In this document: positions 24,826 to 34,592 of the stretch, piece after piece
How the letters are laid out: each line of letters begins with the position of its first letter
Numbering within the stretch: the first letter of the stretch is position 1
Source of the DNA: Bacteroidota bacterium
GTDB lineage: Bacteria; Bacteroidota; Bacteroidia; Chitinophagales; Chitinophagaceae
Reading direction: 5' to 3'
NCBI GenBank assembly: GCA_005884665.1
Contig: VBAT01000034.1
Span: 210,519-267,733, forward strand
DNA: 57,215 nt
Translations under genes and position numbers: made by a program
The notes under the pieces: model-generated
Told to the model about the DNA's origin: nothing
The model's input: the letters and a program-made list of their open reading frames with translations, nothing else
The model's database searches: none

Positions 24826-26784
24826 ATGTCTATCATGCTTAAAAGAATTGTTCCGGCTCTTCTGCTGTTAACTCCCCTGTTTACTTTGGCTCAAAATAAA
24901 ATGAGTCCCGAATTATTGTGGAAACTGGGGCGGGTTGCAGGACTCGGTATTTCAAAAGATGGGAAATATGTGATTTATTCCGTCAATACCCCGGATTGGG
25001 AAACCAACAAAGGGACCCGGAAATCGTATATGATACCGGTGAATGGCGGAACGGCAGTAGAAACCATGTGGCCGGATAGTTTATTGTATGATAAAAACGT
25101 TTCGCCTGATGGCAGATACAGCTTAACCAATAAGGAAGTAAAGATTAATAAAGTGGCTGGCAAAGATTTTTATCCTGAGCTTACAAAATCCAACGTCCAG
25201 ATCTACGATAACCTCAACGATCGTCACTGGGACACCTGGGAAGATGGAAGTTTTGATCACCTGTTCCTGTCAACAGTTGGTAAACCCGGCGAAGAGAAGG
25301 ACCTGATGCCCGGCGAACCTTATGATTGCCCGCAAAAACCTTTTGGTGGAGATGAAGATTATGTTTGGCGGCCAGATGGGAAAGCAGTTGTTTATGTAGC
25401 GAAGAAAAAATTTGGAAAGGACTATGCGGTAAGCACCAATACGGATCTGTATGAGTATGATATCGAAAAAGGAACGACCAAAGATCTTACGGAAAACAAC
25501 AAAGGTTATGATCTCAGTCCCTCTTTTAATCAACAGGGACAATTGGCCTGGTTGCAGATGAAACGTGATGGCTATGAGTCGGACAAACAGGACCTGGTCG
25601 CCTCAACCGGCATGGGAACAGTCAACCTCACTGGACACAGAGATGATATTCACGTGGAAGGCTACCGCTGGAGCGATGATGGCAGGAATATTTTTTTCTG
25701 GGCACCGATTAATGGGACGTTACAATTGTTTGAAGTTGACTACACCGGGGCAACGAAGAAACTTCCTGAAATAAGGCAGATCACAAAGGGAGATTTTGAT
25801 GTTACAGGTATTATTGGGCAAAGCAGAAATAAATTGATTGTTTCAAGAACAGACATGAACCATGCTGCCGAGCTTTATTCGGTTGATATCACGGACGGCA
25901 GCATGACGCAGCTAACCTATGTCAACAATTCCATTTATAATTCAATCGCTCAGTGTAAAACCGAAAGAAGGTGGGTGACTACTACAGATAATAAGAAAAT
26001 GCTGGTCTGGGTGATCTATCCCCCGGATTTCGATCCGAATAAAAAATACCCGACACTTCTTTATTGCCAGGGCGGGCCACAATCGCCGCTAACGCAATTC
26101 TATTCTTTTCGATGGAATTTCCAGCTCATGGCTTCGCAGGGATACATAGTCGTTGCGCCTAACCGTAGGGGTATGCCAGGTCACGGAACAAAATGGAATG
26201 AGGAGATAAGCAAGGATCATGGCGGACAGGCAATGAAGGATTATTTATCGGCGATTGATAATGTCAGCGCAGAAAAATTTGTCGACAAGAACCGTTTGGG
26301 TTGTGTAGGCGCCAGCTACGGTGGCTATTCTGTGTACATGCTTGCAGGTATACACAACAACAGGTTCAAATCCTTTATTGCACATGACGGTATTTTCGAT
26401 CTTCGCAGTATGTATGGAACCACGGAAGAATTGTGGTTTGTAAATTGGGACTGGGGTGGACCGTATTGGGATAAGAAAAATGCGGCAGCACAGAAATCAT
26501 ACAACCAGTTCAACCCAATTAACTACGTGGATAAATGGAACACGCCTATCATGGTCGTACAGGGCGGCAGAGATTATCGTGTGCCGATTGAACAGGGATT
26601 GCAGGCTTTCCAGGCGGCGCAGCTGCGAGGAATTAAAAGCAAATTGCTCTACCTGCCAGACGAGAATCACTGGGTATTGAGCGCTCAAAATGCTTTAGTA
26701 TGGCAACGGCAATTTTATAAATGGCTGGAAGAAACACTGCCGCCGGTGGATAAAACTAAAAGCAACGATAAAAAGGGATTCTGA
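24826..26784 (+). CDS. S9 family prolyl oligopeptidase-like peptidase
   Basis: About 652 residues. A signal peptide ends near FTLAQ, so it is exported. The first 370 residues form a beta-propeller with WD40-like strands (VSPDGRYSL, WRPDGKAVVYVA, WSDDGRNIFF). The alpha/beta-hydrolase domain has the triad Ser497 in GASYGGYS, Asp583 in QGGRDYRVP and His615 in PDENHW. The glycine-rich QGGPQSPLTQF forms the oxyanion region. It cleaves short peptides in the periplasm, of dipeptidyl or acylaminoacyl type. ATG 24826 is chosen; ATG 24835 is also possible. Confidence 0.93.
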   Translation: MSIMLKRIVPALLLLTPLFTLAQNKMSPELLWKLGRVAGLGISKDGKYVIYSVNTPDWETNKGTRKSYMIPVNGGTAVETMWPDSLLYDKNVSPDGRYSLTNKEVKINKVAGKDFYPELTKSNVQIYDNLNDRHWDTWEDGSFDHLFLSTVGKPGEEKDLMPGEPYDCPQKPFGGDEDYVWRPDGKAVVYVAKKKFGKDYAVSTNTDLYEYDIEKGTTKDLTENNKGYDLSPSFNQQGQLAWLQMKRDGYESDKQDLVASTGMGTVNLTGHRDDIHVEGYRWSDDGRNIFFWAPINGTLQLFEVDYTGATKKLPEIRQITKGDFDVTGIIGQSRNKLIVSRTDMNHAAELYSVDITDGSMTQLTYVNNSIYNSIAQCKTERRWVTTTDNKKMLVWVIYPPDFDPNKKYPTLLYCQGGPQSPLTQFYSFRWNFQLMASQGYIVVAPNRRGMPGHGTKWNEEISKDHGGQAMKDYLSAIDNVSAEKFVDKNRLGCVGASYGGYSVYMLAGIHNNRFKSFIAHDGIFDLRSMYGTTEELWFVNWDWGGPYWDKKNAAAQKSYNQFNPINYVDKWNTPIMVVQGGRDYRVPIEQGLQAFQAAQLRGIKSKLLYLPDENHWVLSAQNALVWQRQFYKWLEETLPPVDKTKSNDKKGF

Positions 26785-26799
26785 TCAACATCTTTGTAA

Positions 26800-26829
26800 C
26801 GCCAGGTTCGTGAGACACGAACCTTGGCG
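26800..26829. repeat. Hairpin CGCCAGGTTCGTG / CACGAACCTTGGCG
   Basis: A 13 bp stem with one bulge and a 3-base loop after the S9 peptidase gene. There is no T run, so it may be a dispersed palindrome rather than a terminator. Confidence 0.6.
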
Positions 26830-26866
26830 TATGTGCACTCGTTAGTGGTAACCCTTAAATATTACA

Positions 26867-27553
26867 GTGAAACCATTCAACTTCAGAAAACGGCCATCAA
26901 AAACAGATTTCTCACCCGAGCAGGCCATGAGACGTTTGGTGGACTATATGCCTGATTTTTATAGGACACACAGACAGTTTACTAGTTGCCTTGAGTCTTT
27001 AGATAACAGAGAATGGGAGCTTGCACTTAATACCCTTATCAAACTTGCAGACGAAACAGGGCATTATTTTGCAGAAGATTTTTGGTTTGAACTGGCAGAT
27101 GCTGCAGACAAAATGGGTTTAACAAACAAATCAAATTATTGCAGGCAACAAATCAAGCGAAACGAAAAGGATATAAAATTTAAGACCCCCTTTGGCTGTA
27201 CAACAATAAAAATCGATGACACACATTTTGAACGACATACTTCTGAGAAACTTAAAGAAGAATGGGCAACGGAAAGACGTAAAAAAGATAATGTTCGAGA
27301 ATTGACGACGAAAAATGGAGTACACTTGAAATCACATGGTCGGAGTGGTTTTTTATACATCACTGAAAATAGGAAAATTGCCGAAGTGGAATTTGAGTTA
27401 GGAATGAATGGCCTTATACTTTATTTCAGCAGCTTAACTAATTGGTCATTACCGACAAAGCAAATGCTCACAACACAAGAGAAACAAAAAATAAAAATTG
27501 ATATTAGTAACTGGGCTGCAGGGACAAAGAATGCAATCGAATTTGATGATTAA
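26867..27553 (+). CDS. Low-GC hypothetical protein
   Basis: 228 residues, GTG start at 26867 (an ATG exists in frame at codon 21). The first half is helical with DNREWELALNTLIKLADETG, and the second half is a beta-rich part ending in NAIEFDD. I recognise no family with confidence; the layout resembles immunity-type or accessory proteins, but that is inference. The sequence is about 38 percent GC, lower than its neighbours, hinting at acquisition. It is convergent with the YggS gene. Confidence 0.65.
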   Translation: MKPFNFRKRPSKTDFSPEQAMRRLVDYMPDFYRTHRQFTSCLESLDNREWELALNTLIKLADETGHYFAEDFWFELADAADKMGLTNKSNYCRQQIKRNEKDIKFKTPFGCTTIKIDDTHFERHTSEKLKEEWATERRKKDNVRELTTKNGVHLKSHGRSGFLYITENRKIAEVEFELGMNGLILYFSSLTNWSLPTKQMLTTQEKQKIKIDISNWAAGTKNAIEFDD

Positions 27554-27601
27554 ACGAGGTCGATTACTTACCCAGCCTCAACCTCAACCTTACCCTTAGC
27601 C

Positions 27602-28267
27602 TCATCTCTCTCCAAAAATTAAACTCCCTATCCTCACCATATTACTTCCTTCTTCGATGGCGATCTTATAATCAGACGACATACCCATTGAAAGAATCGG
27701 ATTCTTTGAGCCGTCACTCAACAACCCGGCGTATTTATCGAAGAGTGTCTTCAAATAATGAAATTCATTTTTTATAACATCGCTATTCTGAACAAAGGAG
27801 GCCATTCCCATCAGCCCCTTAACTTTTATATTGGGCAGTGGAGAATTACTGAGACGGGTTGTTATTTCGTCCAATTCCTTTTCATCCAACCCAAACTTTG
27901 TTTCTTCCCTGGCAATATACACCTGCAGCAGGCAATCAATCACCCGCTTGTTTTTTGCAGCCTGCTTATCGATCTCCTGCAACAGTTTCCAGCTATCCAC
28001 TACCTGGATAAGATGCACGAACGAAGCAATGTATTTTACCTTGTTTGTTTGCAGGTGTCCAATGAAATGCCAGCGTATATCTGCGGGTAACTGCGCTGCT
28101 TTTTCTGACAGCTCCTGCACATAATTTTCTCCAAAATCCTGTTGCCCGAGATCGTACAATGCTTTAATATCTTCTACAGGTTTTGTTTTGGAAACAGCTA
28201 CCAGTTGCACGCCGGCAGCGTTGATTTCTTTAACAATCCCTTGGTATCTTTCTTTGTCTACAGGCAT
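27602..28267 (-). CDS. YggS/PROSC family PLP-binding protein
   Basis: 221 residues. VAVSKTKP with Lys27 binds pyridoxal phosphate, followed by GENYVQEL and IRWHFIGHLQTNKVK, VDS, and MGMSSDYKIAIEEGSNMVRIG for phosphate binding. It maintains the PLP pool and affects amino-acid homeostasis, and has no known catalytic activity. The length is normal. A 49-base gap separates its end from the hypothetical gene. Confidence 0.95.
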   Translation of the reverse strand: MPVDKERYQGIVKEINAAGVQLVAVSKTKPVEDIKALYDLGQQDFGENYVQELSEKAAQLPADIRWHFIGHLQTNKVKYIASFVHLIQVVDSWKLLQEIDKQAAKNKRVIDCLLQVYIAREETKFGLDEKELDEITTRLSNSPLPNIKVKGLMGMASFVQNSDVIKNEFHYLKTLFDKYAGLLSDGSKNPILSMGMSSDYKIAIEEGSNMVRIGSLIFGER

Positions 28268-28315
28268 TAACTTAGTCTTTGAGTAAAAAAAATGTGGTGG
28301 TCAAATAAATGCTCA

Positions 28316-28415
28316 TGCCACCCCGCCATTTGGCGGGACGACGACGCCACGAAAATCAAGGTGTCAATCTTTACCCGTTGCGACTTTGCGGCGTTGCGTG
28401 AAATAATCTTGGAAC
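28316..28415. repeat. CCCGCCA-tt-TGGCGGG palindrome and GC-rich dispersed repeat
   Basis: The palindrome lies at about 28325-28340, followed by sequence with gacgacgccacg and gcggcgttgcgtgaaa. Similar blocks occur at about 7680-7790 and 30590-30690, so this is a shared intergenic repeat family. Confidence 0.5.
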
Positions 28416-28464
28416 TTGACCATTAATCAAAATTATACCCTTCGCTACCCCTAAAAAAATTTGT

Positions 28465-29127
28465 ATGAAAACATATCTACCTGTCATTGCTACTATGATA
28501 ATACTTGCATCCTGCAAGTCTGCTGCCTGGTTTGAAACCCCTAACGACCTTTCCAATATCAACGGCACACTTTACCTGGTAAACGGAGAAAACCTGCAAG
28601 GAAAGCTGTCGGTTGATGACGGGTGGAACGGTAACGTTAGACTATATGTACCCGGCGAGAAAAAAGCCCGCAAGTATCCTTTTCACGATGTGAAGGGCTA
28701 TCAATTGCGCGGCGACTATTATGAGCTGAAAGAAATTAAGGATGGGTCCTCTTTCAGTCGCAATTTCCGGTTACATTTTATGAGAAGGCTGACGCCGGAA
28801 AATTCAAGGATACACCTGTACGAATACCTTGATAAAGAAACTACCCATACCGGTTACAGGCGGGATAGAAGCGTCACCTCGCTGGAAAAAACTTATTACA
28901 TACAACTTCCTTCCGAAAATGGAGACGGCGTTTGGGATATCGGGCTATCCCGGTTTGTTCCCAATTTTGATGATAAGATGAGTAAGCTAGTGAGCGATTG
29001 TCCTGTCTTAGCTCAAAAAATAGCCAATAAAGAAAAAGGATATTTCTATCCGCAAATCGGGTACAGCGACGAAAGCCGGGTCGATATATTGTGGAATATT
29101 ATAAATGAATACAACAAATGCCAGTAA
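28465..29127 (+). CDS. Lipoprotein of unknown function
   Basis: 220 residues with signal peptide and lipobox ILASC (Cys17). The mature part is mixed alpha/beta with repeated beta strands and two aromatic-rich ends (GYFYPQIGY). I cannot name a family. It is probably on the outer or inner membrane facing the periplasm. It is convergent with the acyl-CoA dehydrogenase across a long inverted repeat. Confidence 0.75.
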   Translation: MKTYLPVIATMIILASCKSAAWFETPNDLSNINGTLYLVNGENLQGKLSVDDGWNGNVRLYVPGEKKARKYPFHDVKGYQLRGDYYELKEIKDGSSFSRNFRLHFMRRLTPENSRIHLYEYLDKETTHTGYRRDRSVTSLEKTYYIQLPSENGDGVWDIGLSRFVPNFDDKMSKLVSDCPVLAQKIANKEKGYFYPQIGYSDESRVDILWNIINEYNKCQ

Positions 29128-29130
29128 CGA

Positions 29131-29246
29131 GTCGATAGTTGATAGTCATTAGTCGATAGTTTGGAAATGTAGGAGCTCTAATTGTAAATTATGAAAGTTT
29201 TGCTTTCGAATTGAAACTATAGACTATCGACTATGGACTATCGATT
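29131..29246. repeat. Long imperfect inverted repeat of AGTCGATAGT units
   Basis: Arms of about 32 bases, built from AGTCGATAGT and ATAGTC motifs, pair around a loop of about 52 bases and fill the space between convergent genes. They probably terminate both transcripts. Confidence 0.65.
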
Positions 29247-30399
29247 ACTTCAAAATGCTTCTACTAATAACGATCCTCTGCACTTCACTTGTTCCTTCAT
29301 ATATCTGTGTGATCTTGGCATCGCGCATTAGCCGTTCGACGTGGTACTCTTTTACAAAACCATAACCGCCGTGTATCTGCACTGCCTCGGTAGCAGTCCA
29401 CATGGCTGTTTCAGACGCAAAAACTTTGGCCATTGATGAGCTCAACGCATAATCCAGTTTATTGTCTTTTTCCCAGGCGGCTTTCAGGCAAAGTAACCTG
29501 GCAGCTTCAATACGCGTAGCCATGTCAGCAAGCTTGAAGGCTATGATCTGGTGATTCATGATCTCGGTGCCAAATGCTTTCCTGGTCTTCGAATACTCTT
29601 TTGAAAGTTCAAAGGCGCCGCTGGCAATGCCCAATGCCTGTGAAGCGATACCGATACGTCCGCCAGCCAGCGTCTTCATCGCGAACTTGAACCCGAAACC
29701 TTCCTCTCCCACCCTGTTGACCTTCGGGACTTTTACATCATTGAACATAACAGTATTTGTATCGCTGCCGCGAATACCCAGTTTGTTTTCCTTGGCGGCT
29801 ACAACAACTCCGGGCCAGCTTTTTTCAACGATCAATGTATTGATCCCTCTCGAACCTTTCGCCCGATCCGTTTGAGCCATCACCAGGTAAACAGACGCCG
29901 TGCCACCATTGGTTATCCAGTTCTTGGTCCCATTCAGGAGATAATAGTCGCCTTTATCCTCGGCTGTCGTTCTTTGTGAAGTGGCGTCACTTCCAGCTTC
30001 CGGTTCGCTCAGCATAAATGCCCCGATATATAATTCCCCGTCTTTCTTACCCTGCGCAAGAGGTGTCAGGTATTTTTGCTTTTGCTCTTCTGTTCCATAT
30101 TCCTGCAATCCATAACAAACAAGACTATTATTAACGCTCATAACCACGCTTACGCTTGCATCGATCTTGCTGATTTCTTCCATAGCCAGCACATAGCTGA
30201 CCGTGTCCATACCGGCGCCGCCGTACTTAGGGTCTACCATCATACCCAGGAAACCCAGGTCAGCCAGTTTCAGCACCTGTTCTTTGGGAAATTTTTGTTT
30301 CTCATCTCTTTCAATTACCCCCGGCAAACATTCATTCTGTGCAAAATCCCTTGCCGCTTTTTGTATCATTAATTGTTCTTCATTCAACTGAAAAATCAT
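29245..30399 (-). CDS. Acyl-CoA dehydrogenase
   Basis: 384 residues with the standard three domains. FMLSEPEAGSDATSQ and WITNGGTASVY are the flavin and substrate signature, and YEGTSEVQRIVI at the end carries the catalytic base Glu368, the short/medium-chain type position. FAD-dependent alpha,beta-dehydrogenation of acyl-CoA in fatty-acid or branched-chain degradation. The length is normal. It is divergent from ccmE across 322 bases. Confidence 0.95.
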   Translation of the reverse strand: MIFQLNEEQLMIQKAARDFAQNECLPGVIERDEKQKFPKEQVLKLADLGFLGMMVDPKYGGAGMDTVSYVLAMEEISKIDASVSVVMSVNNSLVCYGLQEYGTEEQKQKYLTPLAQGKKDGELYIGAFMLSEPEAGSDATSQRTTAEDKGDYYLLNGTKNWITNGGTASVYLVMAQTDRAKGSRGINTLIVEKSWPGVVVAAKENKLGIRGSDTNTVMFNDVKVPKVNRVGEEGFGFKFAMKTLAGGRIGIASQALGIASGAFELSKEYSKTRKAFGTEIMNHQIIAFKLADMATRIEAARLLCLKAAWEKDNKLDYALSSSMAKVFASETAMWTATEAVQIHGGYGFVKEYHVERLMRDAKITQIYEGTSEVQRIVISRSILK

Positions 30400-30721
30400 A
30401 TGACAATATTAAATATTATAAGCAGCAAAGATAGGGTTGAAACCTGCTCCTTTTAGTTATAAGGTCACAACTGGTAGTTTGTTTCAAACAATCCGTCCAA
30501 TATTATCAGCTTTACAACCAGCAAAGCTCCCGGCATGAAGGTTTTTAGCCTAAATTTGCACCGGCTTGGACTAAACGGTGGTGTCTCAAATCTCACGCAA
30601 CGTCGCGATGACGCAACGATCTTGTTATAATAGTACATGCGTGGCGCCTTTGTCCCGCATAGTTGCGGGATTGCGTGAAAGGAAAATGAGACTCACCGAC
30701 TAAACTTCCTCCGCGGAGAAA
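30400..30721. other. Intergenic region between acyl-CoA dehydrogenase and ccmE
   Basis: It holds one -7 element (30551-30558), and the hairpin CCCGCA-tagt-TGCGGG at 30654-30669 within a repeat block sharing ACGCAACG and GCGTGAAA with other intergenic regions. I see no gene. Confidence 0.55.
30551..30558 (+). promoter_or_regulatory. -7 promoter element TAAATTTG for the ccm genes
   Basis: Exact TAnnTTTG match about 160 bases before ccmE. No good -33 element is seen. Confidence 0.45.
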
Positions 30722-31162
30722 ATGAAAAAAATCCACATCATTCTACTTGTCAGCATAGCAGCAGCTATTGCGGTGCTCATCACGTTTTTAAGAACAACGA
30801 CTACTTACGATACAGTTGAGACGGCTATGAATAAACCAGGAAGGTTTGTTCACCTGATGGCCCGCTGGGATCGTTCACAACCGCTGGAATATGATGCGAT
30901 AAAAAATCCCAATTACCTCAGTTTTACAGCAGTGGACACAATGGGTAAATCTGTTAAAGTAATTTATCATAACCCCAAACCCGAAAACTTCGAGATCAGT
31001 GACAGGCTGGTATTAAAGGGAAAATATGAGAATGGTCTGTTTAACTGCGACGGAATCCAGACCAAATGTCCTTCAAAGTATAAGGATGATAAAAAAAATG
31101 CGGAAAAGAGTATTCAGCAAGCTTCAGGTTCTGCAACGGGTAACCCAGATACTAAATATTAA
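30722..31162 (+). CDS. ccmE: Cytochrome c maturation protein CcmE, CxxxY variant
   Basis: 146 residues. One N-terminal membrane segment (5-23), then the OB-fold with YDTVETAMNKPGRFVHLMARW and a strand SDRLVLKGKYENGLF. The heme-binding site, HxxxY in E. coli, reads CPSKY (Cys116 to Tyr120), the CxxxY type known from some other lineages. CcmE is the periplasmic heme chaperone that passes heme to CcmF. It is 6 bases upstream of ccmF, so they are co-transcribed. A charged tail of about 26 residues follows. Confidence 0.9.
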   Translation: MKKIHIILLVSIAAAIAVLITFLRTTTTYDTVETAMNKPGRFVHLMARWDRSQPLEYDAIKNPNYLSFTAVDTMGKSVKVIYHNPKPENFEISDRLVLKGKYENGLFNCDGIQTKCPSKYKDDKKNAEKSIQQASGSATGNPDTKY

Positions 31163-31168
31163 CGAAGA

Positions 31169-33645
31169 ATGAATTACCTCGACGAGCATCTTTTGCCTGG
31201 GCAATTAGGACGCTTCTTCATTGTGCTTTCGCTGGTAGCTTCTTTAGTGGCAACTTTCGCTTACTTCAAAACTGTTCGATCAAAGAATGATATCGACGGG
31301 GGCTTACCATCTTTGGATTGCTGTTTTATATTATTTCCCATCATCTCTTTGAATACAAATATGCGTGGCAACACAGTAGCCGGCAGTTGGAACCGAAATA
31401 CCTTCTCGCCTGTTTTTGGGAAGGACAGGAAGGTAGCTTTCTGCTTTGGAGCATCTGGCATTGCGTGCTTGGACTGATATTGATAAAGACCGCTAAGAAA
31501 TGGGAAGCTCCTGTAATGACGGTAATAAGCTTTGCGCAATTCTGCATTGCCAGCATGATCGTAGGTGTTTACCTGTTTGGAGAAAAGATCGGTAGCAACC
31601 CATTCGTTCTTATCAGGGATTCCGGTTTCCTGGATACAACTCCCATCGCCCACGTGGGTATGGATGTCAATGGCCCGATCAGGCCTGATTACCTTCGCTT
31701 GCCGTTTATGCAGGATGGCAACGATCTGAATGTGCTTTTACAGAATTACTGGATGGTGATTCACCCCCCTGTACTCTTTATGGGTTTTGCCTCCACGATC
31801 GTTCCTTTTTCATTTGCGTTTGCAGGCCTTTGGAAAAAGAATTTCGGGGAATGGACAAAACCAGCCCTTCCCTGGGCCTTATTTTCTGCTGCAGTATTGG
31901 GTGTAGGCATCATGATGGGAGCAGCATGGGCCTATGAATCGCTGAGCTTTGGCGGTTACTGGGCCTGGGATCCCGTTGAAAACGCTTCGTTGGTTCCCTG
32001 GCTGATCCTCATAGCAGGTATTCATACATTACTTATTTATAAACATACCGGGCATTCACTGCGCACAACGCACCTATTCTTTATCCTGAGCTTCGGTTTC
32101 GTGCTTTATTCTACTTTTCTTACCCGCACCGGTATCCTTGGAGATACATCGGTGCACGCATTCACCGGTGAAGGAAAATCCTTATTCTATCATCTCCAGC
32201 TTTTCATGGGTCTTTCGCTTATACCCGCTTTTGTTCTTTATTTTATCAACTACAAAGACATTCCATCGATAAAACAGGAAGAGAGTGGATCATCAAGAGA
32301 GTTCTGGATGTTTATCGGTTCGCTGGTTTTCTTTCTTTCCGCGATTGTAATCATCGGTAAGACTTCGCTACCCGTATTGAATAAAATAATGTCGTCGCTT
32401 TCGGGATTTCTTCCTTTTAAATTCCTCAAACAGGCAATTGCTCCACCGGAGGACCCTGAATTCGCGTATAATCAAATACAAATTTTTGTAGCGATCATTA
32501 TTGCTGTTTTGACCGGGCTTACGCAATACCTGAAATACAAAAACACATCGTCAAAGTTTTTCTGGAAGCAGGTCCTGGTGCCATTGATCCTTTCTGCTGT
32601 GGCAGCTACACTCGTGCTGGCCTTTGGAGACGTCACTTATTATCATCCCAGGGGCGGTTATGGTTTTTTAGCAGCTATCTGGATGGGAATCGCCTGCAGT
32701 GTCTATGCCGTCGTTGCTAATGCAGCCTATATCTGGATCGGTCTAAAAGGAAAATTGAAATTATCCGGTGGGTCGATTGCCCATGTAGGGTTTGGACTGG
32801 TATTACTCGGCATTCTTCTTTCCTCTTCCAAAAAAGAGATCCTGTCTTATAACACCAGCGGAATTTCCATACCATTCGATGCAACGAGCAAGGAAAAAAC
32901 CGGCGAGAACCTCACCCTGGTGAAAGGCGTGAAGAATGATATGGGCAGGTATTGGGTGACTTATGAAAATGACGAACAACACCCCGTTAAAAAAGAGAAA
33001 TGGTTCTTCAATATCCATTTCCAGCGAAAAGACGGCAAAGAAGAGTTCATGCTCAGGCCTTCTGCATATATCAAAGTAAAAGGTAATGAAGGTATACAGC
33101 CCGAGCCCGATTCCCGGCACTATTTGGATCACGATGTCTTCGTTTATCTTACTGCTTTACCTGCCCCGGAAAAAAACAAGGATACCGCTTCGTTCAGTCC
33201 GAGAACAGTTTCCGTCGGAGATACTATCTTTTACACAAACGGGTTTATGATCGTTGACAGGGTCATGGCAAACCCCTCTGACGAAAAATATCATTACAGC
33301 CGGAGCGATACTGCTCTTGTAGCTAATATAACCGTGTTTTCCAAACAGGGTACCCGGTATCATCTCCGACCCGTTTTCTATGTCAAGAACAACCAGGCAA
33401 ATTATATTCTCGATACGGCTTTGTCACAAAATCTGATAGTCGCATTCACACAGGTTACCCTTGATAAAAAAGTGGTTTTACAGGTAAAAGAAAGCAATTC
33501 GGTGATGAAATATGTCACTATGAAAGCTTATAAATTCCCTTTCATTAATGTGCTGTGGCTAGGCATTATTATCACGGCCCTGGGTATCCTTATCAGCATG
33601 GTCCGGCGTATCCAGTTGAACCGCAGCAGTAAAACAGGACCGTGA
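31169..33645 (+). pseudogene. ccmF: CcmF cytochrome c heme lyase, damaged by a deletion with frameshift near the N-terminus
   Basis: The gene starts at ATG 31169 with the normal start MNYLDEHLLPGQLGRFF and first membrane segment, then changes frame within 31285-31312. The rest continues in another frame from about 31312 with IFGLLFYIISHHLFEYKYAWQ, then the tryptophan-rich WWD-type block GGYWAWDPVENASLVPW, and runs intact to 33645. By comparison with what I recall of relatives, about 20-30 residues are missing at the junction, and the net loss shifts the frame by one base. A G run (GGGGG) sits there. Translation could restart at TTG 31318 without the first helices. Either a real lesion or an assembly error. 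Confidence 0.8.
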
Positions 33646-33724
33646 CTTTTCACAAATCGGAAACAGCATTTCACCTGTTTTTCTTGTCCTTTTGGATTAT
33701 TTTTACAACCTATAATAAGCCATT

Positions 33725-34423
33725 ATGGCGCAGTCGCTTCCACATATCCCGGCCGGGAAATTAATGTTCGTATTCGTCTTGTTAATGAGTACACGTTTGT
33801 CTGCGCAAATAACTCCCGAAAGTGCACCGGATACTGTAGGACCCATGCCTTCATATGAAGAAAGGGCAAAAAAATGGGGCCCAAACGATACGATCGTGAC
33901 GGATGCGATCTGGTATAACAAGGAAATGTTGCCGTACAAAGAAGAACCCATGGTATGGGTATCAAAGTTATCCGGCAAAAAACGGGACAAATACATGGAA
34001 GAATGGACCCGTCTCCGCAATGCAGTCTATGTGACCTATCCTTATGCGAGAACGGCAGGCGCAACCATAAATGATATCAACACTCATCTTACGGGTGTCA
34101 GTTCCAAAAAACAGAGAAAGGATTATATCAAAACCAGGGAAAAGGAACTGAGAGCCCAGTTTACAGAGCCGCTTTCGAACCTTTCTGTTTACCAGGGACG
34201 GATCCTGATGAAACTGATCAACCGGCAAACGGGTAATAATTGCTTCGAGATAATAAAAGAATACAAGGGCGGCATGAATGCCAGGCTCTATCAAACCGTT
34301 GCCTTCTTCTTTGGCAGTAGTCTCAAACAGGATTGGGACCTCACCGATAAAACCGATCGCCAGATCGAAAATTTTGTGAAAGAGATCGATGGTATGTGGT
34401 ACGGCAACCCTTACAGAAAATAG
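33725..34423 (+). CDS. DUF4294 protein, exported
   Basis: 232 residues with a signal peptide ending near LSAQ. The mature part is a DUF4294 domain, common in Bacteroidota, rich in charged residues, with WTRLRNAVYVTYPYARTAGATINDI, LSNLSVYQGRILMKLINRQTGNNC and a helical end. The function is unknown. It is in the same orientation as bshB1 but 169 bases away. Confidence 0.88.
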   Translation: MAQSLPHIPAGKLMFVFVLLMSTRLSAQITPESAPDTVGPMPSYEERAKKWGPNDTIVTDAIWYNKEMLPYKEEPMVWVSKLSGKKRDKYMEEWTRLRNAVYVTYPYARTAGATINDINTHLTGVSSKKQRKDYIKTREKELRAQFTEPLSNLSVYQGRILMKLINRQTGNNCFEIIKEYKGGMNARLYQTVAFFFGSSLKQDWDLTDKTDRQIENFVKEIDGMWYGNPYRK

Positions 34424-34592
34424 AACGAAGAGCGGGTGCGGAGAGCGGCCCTAGTCTTTAGTCGCTAGTCTATACTGCTTAGCCAGCAGAACAGAAACGC
34501 AAATTTCCTACTCGAGTCACCGTACCCCGGATTTCATATTCGTACTCCCAACTCACGGCTCACCACTCACCAGTCTTCATTATCTTGCAATA

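Noticed and set aside
26800-26829. Rho-independent terminator
   Set aside because: The stem is good but no T run follows on either strand, so it is listed as a repeat.
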